Source: Desulfosudis oleivorans Hxd3
GTDB taxonomy: Bacteria > Desulfobacterota > Desulfobacteria > Desulfobacterales > Desulfosudaceae
Reading direction: 5' to 3'
Length of the DNA stretch: 64,000 nucleotides
Assembly: GCF_000018405.1 (NCBI RefSeq)
Contig: NC_009943.1
Span: 2,545,001 to 2,609,000 of the forward strand
Part shown: positions 26,017-33,811 of the stretch, piece after piece
How positions within the stretch are numbered: the stretch's first letter is position 1
How the letters are laid out: each line of letters begins with the position of its first letter
Program-made: the position numbers and the translations under genes
The notes under the pieces: model-generated
What the model saw: only the letters and a program-made list of their open reading frames with translations
Told to the model about the DNA's origin: nothing
Database searches by the model: none

Positions 26017-26065
26017 TGGATGGTTTTCGATCGCGATTTGGATTTAAGTAAAAGGGAATAAGCCC

Positions 26066-27307
26066 ATGATACAAAGCCTTCTGGGCCTTGGGGCCTTTGT
26101 TCTGATGGCCTGGCTGATCAGCGAAAACCGTTCTTCGGTCCGGCTCAAAACCGTGGCCGCGGGCGTGGGCCTGCAACTGGCACTCGGCGTCCTTCTGCTC
26201 AAAACACCGGGCACCACCGACCTTTTTCTCATGTTAAACAAAATCATCCTGGCCGTGGAGACATCCACCCGGGCCGGCACCGCCATGGTGTTCGGCTACC
26301 TGGGCGGAGGCGACCGGTTTCCCTTTGCCGTCACCGACCCCGGCGCCACCTTTATGCTGGCTTTTCAGGCCCTGCCCCTGGTGCTGGTGATGAGCGCGCT
26401 TTCCGCCCTGTTTTTCTACTGGAAGATCCTGCCGGCCGTGGTGCGGGGCTTTTCCTGGGTGCTGCAAAAAACCGCGGGCCTGGGCGGCGCCGAAGGCGTG
26501 GGCCTGTCGGCCAACATCTTTGTGGGCATGGTGGAGTCCCCCCTGCTGATCCGGCCCTACCTGGCGAACATGACCCGCAGCGAAATATTTTCCATCATGA
26601 CCTGCGGCATGGCCACCATTGCCGGCACCGTGATGGTGCTGTATGCCAGCATTTTAGGTCCCGTGATTCCCAATGTGATGGGCCATATCCTGACCGCCTC
26701 GATCATCAGCGTGCCCGCGGCCATCACCATTGCCAAGATACTGGTGCCGGAGACCAGCCAGCCCACGGCCGGCCGCCTGGACCCGCCCCAGACGGCCGAC
26801 AGCGCCATGGACGCGATCACCAAAGGGACCCTTCAGGGCATCGAACTCCTGATCAACATCGTGGGCATGCTGATCGTGCTGGTGGCCCTGGTCACCCTGG
26901 TCAACCTGCTGTTGGAATTTCTGCCCGACGCCTGGGGGGCGCCGCTTACCCTTCAGCGGCTTCTGGGTTTTTTAATGGCGCCGGTGGTCTGGTTGATGGG
27001 CATTCCCTGGGATCAGGCCCCCACGGCCGGGGCACTGATGGGCACCAAGACCGTTTTAAATGAACTGCTGGCCTACCTTGAAATGAGCGGGCTGCCCAAA
27101 GGCGCTCTTGACCCGAAAAGCCTGCTGATAATGACCTATGCCATGTGCGGGTTTGCCAACCCCGGCAGCTTGGGCATCATGATCGGAGGCCTGGGCACCA
27201 TGGCGCCGGAGCGGCGCCCGGAGATCGTCTCCCTGGGCCTTCGTTCCATCGTGGCCGGCACCCTGGCCACCTGCATGACCGGCGCCGTTGTGGGTCTCCT
27301 GATGTAA
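26066..27307 (+). CDS. NupC-family concentrative nucleoside transporter
   Basis: 413 aa inner-membrane protein of the CNT family, importing nucleosides with a cation gradient. Family segments: TRAGTAMVFGYLGGG, FQALPLVLVMSALSALFFYW, GLSANIFVGMVESPLLIRPYL, GTVMVLYASILG, and ITYALCGFANPGS-like MTYAMCGFANPGSLGI. About eight to ten hydrophobic segments are visible. GTAAAAGGGAATAAGCCC precedes the ATG. Which nucleosides, and whether Na+ or H+, cannot be told. Confidence 0.93.
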   Translation: MIQSLLGLGAFVLMAWLISENRSSVRLKTVAAGVGLQLALGVLLLKTPGTTDLFLMLNKIILAVETSTRAGTAMVFGYLGGGDRFPFAVTDPGATFMLAFQALPLVLVMSALSALFFYWKILPAVVRGFSWVLQKTAGLGGAEGVGLSANIFVGMVESPLLIRPYLANMTRSEIFSIMTCGMATIAGTVMVLYASILGPVIPNVMGHILTASIISVPAAITIAKILVPETSQPTAGRLDPPQTADSAMDAITKGTLQGIELLINIVGMLIVLVALVTLVNLLLEFLPDAWGAPLTLQRLLGFLMAPVVWLMGIPWDQAPTAGALMGTKTVLNELLAYLEMSGLPKGALDPKSLLIMTYAMCGFANPGSLGIMIGGLGTMAPERRPEIVSLGLRSIVAGTLATCMTGAVVGLLM

Positions 27308-27311
27308 CCCA

Positions 27312-27478
27312 CCCCCCCCCTCGAAATCGGGATCGGGATCGGGATCGAAATCGCTATCGACTGAATAATCCAGAACCGGCCAGCCATGCGTGCTTCGTGA
27401 TCTTCGCGGTCTTCGTGTTAAGAAATGGCCTGTCTCATCAGACCGTCGGAGTGTTTGAACACGAAGACCACGAAGAAA
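27312..27478. repeat. Composite repeat copy 2 with poly-C tract
   Basis: A run of nine C (27312-27320) is followed by the ATCGGGATCG array (27321-27360), CTGAATAATCCAGAACCGGC, CTTCGTG units (27393-27420), GGCCTGTCTCATCAGACCG and an inverted CACGAAGACCACGAAG tail. Same modules and order as 11561-11726, and again between convergent genes. Confidence 0.75.
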
Positions 27479-27557
27479 AAGAAGGTCGCGAAGAATACTT
27501 TTTCTTTATCAGGTGGCACAGGCCAGGCACCTGCTTGCCCGTGGAAGAGAAGCACCC

Positions 27558-27628
27558 TGTTTGTAGTGACGCCGTCAGGCGTTCAACGTCCGAACATTCA
27601 TGATACTCTTACGGGCACACTACAAACA
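27558..27628. repeat. 71-bp element with 11-bp perfect inverted ends
   Basis: TGTTTGTAGTG (27558-27568) and CACTACAAACA (27618-27628) are perfect inverted repeats; GACGCCGTCAGGCG just inside is itself a small hairpin. A half copy of the end lies at 20981-20991. No gene is seen in 27308-27649. Confidence 0.65.
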
Positions 27629-27649
27629 AGACATCCTGCCTTTGCAGCC

Positions 27650-29491
27650 CTACCCCAGCAGGCTGGCCCTACCGTTTTTCTCAAATTCCGCCTTTATATC
27701 GGCATAGGCCTCGGGCGTGAGCCGGTGGTAGGCAGTGTCTCCGCGCCGGCGGTGATACACCACCATGTCCGGGTGCTTTTCCAGGTTGAAATGCTGCTGC
27801 TTGAACGGCCGCACCAGGATCTTCTGGGTACTGGTCACGTTAAAGGCGTCAATGATGCGAATATAGTCGGGCATCCACTTGGGGTCCATGCCGCCGGTCT
27901 TCTGCTGGGCCATCAGGGCGTCAAAGGCCTGTTGCGGATCAAAGGCGACGTTTTCACGCATCTGGATTGTGGCCATGACCTTTTCATCCGACACCGCACA
28001 GGGCGCGCCATAGGCCACGGCCAGAGCCACGCTGGGAATTTTGGCGGCATACTCGGCCGCGCTTTCAGCGGAAAAGTTCTCCCCGTCCTTGCGAATCCAG
28101 TCATCGGTGCGGCCGTTAAAATAGAGATAGCGCCGGTTGTTGACCACGCGAATGTGGCCCAGGTCCCCGGAGTGAAAATAGCCGTCATCGCGGAACTTCT
28201 TGCAGGTGGCCGCGTTGTCGTCATAGTAGCCGTCAAACCGCAGGTTGTCTTTCCCCGCCTTTTTGCATATCTCGCCCACGGCCGCGTCATAATTGACCAG
28301 CCGCCCGTCTTCGCCCACCACGCCCGGCTCGCAGACGGCTCCGGCCTCATTTAAAATCACCACCGACCCCGGCACCCGGCCCATGGACTCTATCGGGTCT
28401 CCCGGCTTGTTGGCCGTGGTGATCACCGCCTCGGTGGAGCCGTAGATTTCAAAAACATGCTCCATGTTCAGGCATTTTTTGACCTTTACCCGGTCCACCA
28501 CGGTGGCGCCGTTGCCGTAGGCGATACGGAACCGATTTTTCGGATGGTGCGCCAGGGCCGCTTCCACGTCTTCTGCAGAACCGTATTTTTTCTCCAGGGC
28601 CGTCAGAATGTAGTGAAGGGGCTGGCCCACGTAATTCATGAAGGTGACGCCATGCTCCAGAATGTCGGATTCAAAAGCGCTGGCGGAAAATTTACGCTTG
28701 AGCACAAAGGAGGCCCCGGCAATCATGATGGACAAAACCCCCACATACCAAGCATTGGAGTGAAACAGGGGCATGCAGATATAACCCCGGTCCTCTTTTT
28801 TCAGCCGCACCGTGCTCTGGACAACGGCCCCGGCCCCGATCATCTTTAAATGGGTGCAGGGCACGCCCTTGGGCAGGCCCGTGGTGCCGGACGTGTAGAT
28901 CACCAGCACCGGGCGGGTATTGTCCACGGCCGGGCATTTTGCCTGCCCGCCGTTCAGGGCCATGTCCGCCATGGCGGTTTCGATGGGCGTAAACCCCGCG
29001 CTTTGCGGCCCGGCATTCCCGGTGATCAGAACATGTTCCCGGCCCAGGGTTTTTAATTCCGGCAGCACCGCCGCCACCTCGGGCGCGCTCACCTCATCGG
29101 TCAGCAGAAAAAGGGCCTTTGCCTTTTCCACCACCCCGGCCAGGGTCTTGCCCCGAAAGCCGGTGTTCACGGCAAACAGCGTGGCATTGCTCAGGCCCGC
29201 GGCAAAAGAGGCAAAAAGGTACTCCGGCGTGTTCTCCTGGTAAATGGCCAGGGCCAGCCGGTCGTTTTCTCCCATTCGCCCGGCCCCGATGCTCCGGCAC
29301 CGCAGCGCGTCAAAAAACTCCGCGTACCGCTTTGCCTGGGCATACACCTCGCCATAGGTATATTCCCTGCCCTCGAAAATAAAAAAGGTCCGCCACGCCC
29401 GCAGCCGCGACCCCAGCGTCAGCCGGATCATGGCACCGAAATTGACAAACCCTGAACATCCCCGAACCAGTGTTTTTAATGAAATGGACAA
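27650..29491 (-). CDS. AMP-binding acyl-CoA synthetase (long-chain/FATP-like)
   Basis: 613 aa member of the ANL superfamily forming acyl-AMP then acyl-CoA. P-loop IYTSGTTGLPKG, YGSTEA (A5), YFHSGDLGHI (A7) and the A8 hinge FNGRTDDWIRKDGENFS are clear. Similarity is to FATP/very-long-chain acyl-CoA synthetases, suggesting fatty or other hydrophobic acids. The frame opens at TTG 29491; the first ATG is 29431, inside the likely first helix, so TTG is possible. It lies 27 bases after the toxin gene on the same strand and may be read from the same transcript. Confidence 0.92.
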   Translation of the reverse strand: MSISLKTLVRGCSGFVNFGAMIRLTLGSRLRAWRTFFIFEGREYTYGEVYAQAKRYAEFFDALRCRSIGAGRMGENDRLALAIYQENTPEYLFASFAAGLSNATLFAVNTGFRGKTLAGVVEKAKALFLLTDEVSAPEVAAVLPELKTLGREHVLITGNAGPQSAGFTPIETAMADMALNGGQAKCPAVDNTRPVLVIYTSGTTGLPKGVPCTHLKMIGAGAVVQSTVRLKKEDRGYICMPLFHSNAWYVGVLSIMIAGASFVLKRKFSASAFESDILEHGVTFMNYVGQPLHYILTALEKKYGSAEDVEAALAHHPKNRFRIAYGNGATVVDRVKVKKCLNMEHVFEIYGSTEAVITTANKPGDPIESMGRVPGSVVILNEAGAVCEPGVVGEDGRLVNYDAAVGEICKKAGKDNLRFDGYYDDNAATCKKFRDDGYFHSGDLGHIRVVNNRRYLYFNGRTDDWIRKDGENFSAESAAEYAAKIPSVALAVAYGAPCAVSDEKVMATIQMRENVAFDPQQAFDALMAQQKTGGMDPKWMPDYIRIIDAFNVTSTQKILVRPFKQQHFNLEKHPDMVVYHRRRGDTAYHRLTPEAYADIKAEFEKNGRASLLG

Positions 29492-29518
29492 TTTGAGCTC
29501 GCTTTCTTAATCATCAAA

Positions 29519-29815
29519 CTATGCCTTGATTTCATCTGTCGGCAATATCTGCCTGCCATGCCGAACCGTAAGTATGGATATCTGTTTTGCGCCGATGTGA
29601 TAGATGATGCGATAGTTGCCGTAAATCAACTCCCTGAACTGACGATCATTTATTTCAGGAACGATCCGCCCGATTTCCGGGTTCGCCCGGAGCTGATCGA
29701 CTTTTGAAAACAATACATTAATCCAATTGGTCGCCGCCGCGGGCTTGTCCTGTGAAATGTAGTCCGCGATTTCTGATGCCCTTTCAACAGCAAGGGGAGA
29801 CCATACGATTTTCAT
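29519..29815 (-). CDS. RelE/ParE-family toxin
   Basis: 98 aa with ParE/RelE features: N-terminal IVWSPLAVERASEIADYIS helix pair, GRIVPEIN, FRELIYGNYRIIYHIG and the late LTVRHGRQILP strand. ParE-like toxins poison gyrase; RelE-like cleave mRNA; this length and the RELIYGNYRIIY strand fit ParE better. The start overlaps the antitoxin stop by four bases, the usual coupled arrangement. Confidence 0.92.
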   Translation of the reverse strand: MKIVWSPLAVERASEIADYISQDKPAAATNWINVLFSKVDQLRANPEIGRIVPEINDRQFRELIYGNYRIIYHIGAKQISILTVRHGRQILPTDEIKA

Positions 29816-30093
29816 TTGGGAACTCGCTTCAACAAACCGGCTTTTGCCTTCTGGTGGGAAAGGCCTTCTCCTTTTGCCAGTTGACTGAGAGCGGATTGGA
29901 CATCTGAAAGAAGGTCAATTTTTTCCTGCATGGCTTCAAACTCATTTGCCCCCAAAAGCACGGCCACACCTTTGCCGTGCTGCGTAATGACCACCGGACG
30001 CCTGGTGTCATGGACCTGTTTGATATAAGACGCCAGGGCATTTCGGACTTCCGACATTGACCTGATGTCCTGATCGATTTTAAGCTTTTGCAT
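29812..30093 (-). CDS. Phd/YefM-family antitoxin
   Basis: 93 aa: IRSMSEVRNALASYIKQVHDTRRPVVITQHGKGVAVLLGANEFEAM is the Phd/YefM DNA-binding fold; the C-terminal helix (SQLAKGEGLSHQKAKAGLLKRV) should wrap the toxin. AAGAGGTGCAG precedes the ATG. A TTGTA/TACAA palindrome upstream is a likely operator. Confidence 0.92.
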   Translation of the reverse strand: MQKLKIDQDIRSMSEVRNALASYIKQVHDTRRPVVITQHGKGVAVLLGANEFEAMQEKIDLLSDVQSALSQLAKGEGLSHQKAKAGLLKRVPK

Positions 30094-30117
30094 TCTGCAC
30101 CTCTTGCTCTATTTTTT

Positions 30118-30137
30118 TTGTACACGATAACATACAA
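30118..30137. promoter_or_regulatory. Candidate operator of the toxin-antitoxin operon
   Basis: TTGTA-N10-TACAA, a 20-base symmetric site 25 bases upstream of the antitoxin ATG, with a second TTGTAC half site at about 30145-30150 on the minus strand. Phd-type antitoxins bind such palindromes as dimers. Confidence 0.45.
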
Positions 30138-30504
30138 AATAAGGTACAAGCAACGGTTTTTAAAAAGGTGGGGTGCCGCGAAGGGTTATTGACGGCCAGC
30201 CCGCACTGAAAAAAGCGTTGGCGCGAGGGCAGCCGAAGGCCAAAAGGCAAGGGTGGGGTTGGAATGCGGACGGGGAGGGTGCCGCACTGGGGTGCGGCGC
30301 TCCCGGAATGGTGCTTCCTGGCCGGTGTTACACTTGAAGGTCATGCATAAATGGTTGCCCCCGCATTTTGCAGCGCAGCCGAGCGCGAATGCTTTTTTCG
30401 GAAGAAAGCGGGCAAATATTATAGGGACGGCCCCCTGTGGCCGCATTCTTTTTGAAGCGATCCGGGCTTTGCTTTGCGACCGGCCCGATGCTATAGATGC
30501 TGTC
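30138..30504. other. Gene-free region before the radical SAM gene
   Basis: The frame of the radical SAM protein is open from 30253, but the translated stretch to 30504 has no homology, signal or ribosome site. The DNA is GC-rich with patches such as GAGGGCAGCCGAAGGCC. No RNA or operator recognised. Confidence 0.45.
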
Positions 30505-31485
30505 ATGGAAATGATGATTTCAACAAAACAGAAGCGAGTTTCAGAAATTGCTCCCGTTCTCTGGCAACGGCTGGAGAGTTGCGACCTGTGCCCGCGAAAA
30601 TGCGGGGTCAACCGGCTGGCCGGGGAAAAGGGATTCTGCGCCCTGTCCGGTGACTGGGTGCCGGTGTCAAGCTTCTGCGCCCACCGGGGGGAAGAGCCGG
30701 TGCTCTCCGGCCGGGCCGGATCGGGCACGATATTTTTTTCCCACTGCAACCTGGGGTGTCTCTTCTGCCAGAACCACCAGATCAGCGACAACTCGCTGGA
30801 TCCCGGCCCCTCCATGGTTCGCATCGATGAGCTGGCCCGAATCATGATTGTCCTGCAGGCCATGGGGTGTCACAACATCAATTTTGTCACCCCCACCCAT
30901 GTGCTGCCCCACATTGTGGCGGCCATAAAAATCGCCCTGGACCAGGGGCTTGTCCTTCCCCTGGTGTATAACTGCGGCGGATATGAAAACGCGGAGGTGA
31001 TCCGCCTGCTGGACGGCGTAATGGATATCTATCTGCCGGACTTTAAATACATGGACGGCGCACTGGCCCGCACGTATTCGGCGGCCCCGGATTATCCGGC
31101 GGCCGCGGCGGCCGCCTTCAAGGAAATGTACCGGCAGGCAGGGAGCGGTCTTGACATTGACCCGGCCACGCAAACGGCACGGCACGGCATGATCATCCGC
31201 CACCTGGTGCTACCCGGCGGTGTAAAAAATTCGGTCGATGTGCTGACGTGGATAGCGGACAACCTGTCGCCGAAACTCCATCTGTCGCTGATGTCCCAGT
31301 ACCATCCACCGGCAGGCCCCCGAAGGCCAGAGCCGCCGCTTGACCGCCCGCTTTTTCCCGAAGAGTATGGAGCGGTGTCCGCCAGGGCCGAGTCCCTGGG
31401 GTTTGAAAACGGCTGGTTCCAGGAAATGGAAAGCCATGACGTCTACCGCCCCGATTTCAAAAAGGCCCACCCGTTTGAGGAGTGA
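30505..31485 (+). CDS. Radical SAM protein, pyruvate-formate-lyase-activase-like
   Basis: About 326 aa from ATG 30505 (two further ATGs follow within nine bases). An N-terminal Cys set CDLCPRKCGVNR...GFC precedes the radical SAM triad CNLGCLFC (CxxxCxxC), then MGCHNINFVTPTH, PLVYNCGGYEN, DIYLPDFKYMD and LVLPGGVKNS. This is the COG1313-type group, annotated as PflA-related but of unproven target. No glycyl-radical enzyme adjoins. Upstream in-frame sequence to 30253 is probably untranslated. Confidence 0.87.
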   Translation: MEMMISTKQKRVSEIAPVLWQRLESCDLCPRKCGVNRLAGEKGFCALSGDWVPVSSFCAHRGEEPVLSGRAGSGTIFFSHCNLGCLFCQNHQISDNSLDPGPSMVRIDELARIMIVLQAMGCHNINFVTPTHVLPHIVAAIKIALDQGLVLPLVYNCGGYENAEVIRLLDGVMDIYLPDFKYMDGALARTYSAAPDYPAAAAAAFKEMYRQAGSGLDIDPATQTARHGMIIRHLVLPGGVKNSVDVLTWIADNLSPKLHLSLMSQYHPPAGPRRPEPPLDRPLFPEEYGAVSARAESLGFENGWFQEMESHDVYRPDFKKAHPFEE

Positions 31486-31601
31486 CCGGACTGCGGCATG
31501 CCGGCCACCCACCCCCTTTTTGATAGTGCTTGCAAGGCGTGCTGCTTGCTGGTAAAACAGCCGATACAACAGGCAAAACAGGATTTGCCGGGTATCATTG
31601 A

Positions 31602-31770
31602 AGATGCTCTTGTAAAAAGTCTATTTGGGATGGCAAAGTAAAAAGTTCAAGATCAAGGCGCCGCAAATCCCAAGGAATGAGGCGTACTTGTCGTACGCCG
31701 CAGTGACGAGGGGTGCAGCGCAACGCAGCCGGCCGCTTTGCGGCAATTGGGCTTTTTACGAAGCCATCAT
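31602..31770. repeat. Structured dispersed element, copy 2
   Basis: About 169 bases with ends GATGCTCTTGTAAAAAGTC and GGGCTTTTTACGAAGCCATC, the hairpin GGCGTAC-TTGTC-GTACGCC and the same internal blocks as 18760-18914. It carries a short extra GCCGGCCGCTTTGCGGC hairpin missing from copy 1. It ends 18 bases before the S1-protein ATG. The remainder of 31486-31788 shows nothing else. Confidence 0.8.
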
Positions 31771-31788
31771 TGAAGGAGAACCGTTTCA

Positions 31789-33267
31789 ATGACACACCAT
31801 GACCATGACGATGAATCGTCAAAGACCGACAAGGGCGAAGAGACCGAAGATTTTGCAGCTTTGCTGGAATCCTACATGACCGACATGAAACCGGAAGTCC
31901 GGGTGGGAGACAAAATCACCGGTGAAATCATCGCCATCGGCAAGGACGCCGTCTTTTTCAACACCGGCACCAAGTCAGACGGAGTGGTGGAAAAAGCCGA
32001 GCTGCTGGATGAAAACGGGGAACTTCCCCACAAGGTGGGGGACCGGCTGGACCTCTACGTGGTGGACACCCGGGACGGCGAAATCCGCCTGTCCAAAGCC
32101 ATGGGCGCGGGCTCAGGCGTTGACATGCTTTACGAGGCCCATCAAAACCGGATTCCGGTGGAGGGTAAGGTCATTGAAACCTGCAAAGGCGGGTTCCGGA
32201 TCCAGGTCATGGGCCAGACCGCCTTCTGTCCGGTGAGCCAGATGGATGTTCACTACGTTGAAAAGCCCGAAGAGTTCGTGGGCGCCGTCTTTCCCTTTCT
32301 CATCGAGCGCATTGAGGCAAGAGGCAAAAACCTGGTGGTCAACCGCCGCCGCCTGCTGGAGCAGGAGCAGGCCGAACAGCGGGAGAAATTCCTGGCACAG
32401 GCCCGGCCCGGCGATATTGTCGACGGCAGGGTGGTCCGCATCATGCCCTATGGCGCTTTTATGGAGCTTCAGCCCGGCGTGGAAGGCATGGTCCACATCT
32501 CCGAACTGAGCTGGTCCCGGGTGGGTGATCCTTCCGAAGTGACCGCCGTGGGCGAGGTGCTGCCGGTCCGCATTCTTGCCATCGACAGGACGGGCAGCAA
32601 GACCGGGGGGCTGAAGATATCCCTGTCGGCCAAACAGGCCGCTGTTGATCCCTGGAAAACCGTTGGGGAAAAATATAAAGAGGGCGACAAGATAGAGGGC
32701 AAGGTCACCCGGTGCGCCGATTTCGGTGCCTTTGTGGAGGTGGAGCCCGGCATCGAAGGGCTGGTGCATATCAGTGAGATGAGCCATACCCGACGGGTGG
32801 TCAAGGCCGAAGATGTGGCCCGGCCCGGGGACCGGGTGGCGGTGATGGTCACATCGGTGGACCCGGTCAACCGGCGACTGTCTCTAAGTATCAAGGCGGC
32901 CGAGGGCGACCCCTGGCTCACCGTTGCCAACCGGATGGCTGTGGGCCAGACCGTTTCCGGCACCGTGGAACGGGTCCTGGACTTCGGCTGTTTTATATCC
33001 CTGGCGCCGGGCGTCACCGGGCTGATGCCCCGGTCCAGCATGGAACGGGCCGCCGATCCAAAGGCCATGGAAAAGCTGAAAGCCGATGACCCGGTGACGG
33101 TAAAAATCGAGACCATCAACCTTGCCGACAAGAAAATCTCGCTGGCCCCGGCGGATGCCGAGGGGGCCTCGGACTGGAAGCAGTACACCGGTAACGAACC
33201 CAGGCAGGCCGGTGGCCTTGGAGACCTGGGGCAGAAACTCCAGGCGGCCATGAAGACAAAAAAATAG
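31789..33267 (+). CDS. S1 RNA-binding domain protein (RpsA-like, five S1 repeats)
   Basis: 492 aa. An acidic N-terminus precedes five S1/OB repeats at about 36-105, 115-190, 204-285, 296-370 and 380-455; repeats 3 and 4 are canonical (YGAFMELQPGVEGMVHISELSWSR, FGAFVEVEPGIEGLVHISEMSHTR). Repeat 1 lacks the aromatic face. Six-repeat S1 would be about 560 aa, so this is a shorter S1-like protein; it could be the ribosomal S1 of the organism or a second RNA-binding paralogue. GAAGGAGAACCG precedes the ATG. Confidence 0.88.
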   Translation: MTHHDHDDESSKTDKGEETEDFAALLESYMTDMKPEVRVGDKITGEIIAIGKDAVFFNTGTKSDGVVEKAELLDENGELPHKVGDRLDLYVVDTRDGEIRLSKAMGAGSGVDMLYEAHQNRIPVEGKVIETCKGGFRIQVMGQTAFCPVSQMDVHYVEKPEEFVGAVFPFLIERIEARGKNLVVNRRRLLEQEQAEQREKFLAQARPGDIVDGRVVRIMPYGAFMELQPGVEGMVHISELSWSRVGDPSEVTAVGEVLPVRILAIDRTGSKTGGLKISLSAKQAAVDPWKTVGEKYKEGDKIEGKVTRCADFGAFVEVEPGIEGLVHISEMSHTRRVVKAEDVARPGDRVAVMVTSVDPVNRRLSLSIKAAEGDPWLTVANRMAVGQTVSGTVERVLDFGCFISLAPGVTGLMPRSSMERAADPKAMEKLKADDPVTVKIETINLADKKISLAPADAEGASDWKQYTGNEPRQAGGLGDLGQKLQAAMKTKK

Positions 33268-33325
33268 GAACAGCTGGCACCTGCCATCTTCTTTTGAAAA
33301 AACCCGCAAGGAAAGGACAACAACC

Positions 33326-33805
33326 ATGCCGGATTGCGCAAGAGACATCATGGTCCGGGACTTTGATTCCATCAACGAGAACGCGCCGGTGGAGCAGGCC
33401 ATCACCAAGATTCTGGAAGGCCGGCTGCGCCCGACCGGATACAAAACCGTCAGCCTGATGGTGACCAATGACATGCAGCAGCTGGTAGGGGTGGTCACCC
33501 TGTTTGACATCCTCTATCACCTGCGGCCCACCTTTTTAAACTTCGGCATCGACGGCGAGTATGTCGCATGGGAAGGCATGCTGGAACCGGCCGTCCGGGA
33601 GCTCAAGGGCAAACAGGTAAAAAACATCATGAGCCGGGGCGCGGTCACGGCAAGCCCGGATGATCATGTCATGGCCCTTGTCGACCGCATGGTGAAAAAC
33701 AAGTACCGCCGCCTGCCGGTGGTGGACAACGGCAGGCTGACGGGCATTGTCTACGTGACCGACGTCTTTCACTACCTTTTCAAAAACAGAAACGTCAACG
33801 GATAG
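33326..33805 (+). CDS. Two-CBS-domain protein
   Basis: 159 aa made of a tandem CBS pair: CARDIMVRDFDSINENAPVEQAI..., and VKNIMSRGAVTASPDDHVMALVDRMVKNKYRRLPVVDNGRLTGIVYVTDVFHYL. Such modules bind adenine nucleotides and sense energy state. There is no output domain, so it probably regulates a partner. AAGGAAAGGACAACAACC precedes the ATG; 58 bases after the S1 gene, likely cotranscribed. It converges with the SagB homologue. Confidence 0.9.
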   Translation: MPDCARDIMVRDFDSINENAPVEQAITKILEGRLRPTGYKTVSLMVTNDMQQLVGVVTLFDILYHLRPTFLNFGIDGEYVAWEGMLEPAVRELKGKQVKNIMSRGAVTASPDDHVMALVDRMVKNKYRRLPVVDNGRLTGIVYVTDVFHYLFKNRNVNG

Positions 33806-33811
33806 TGTGAA

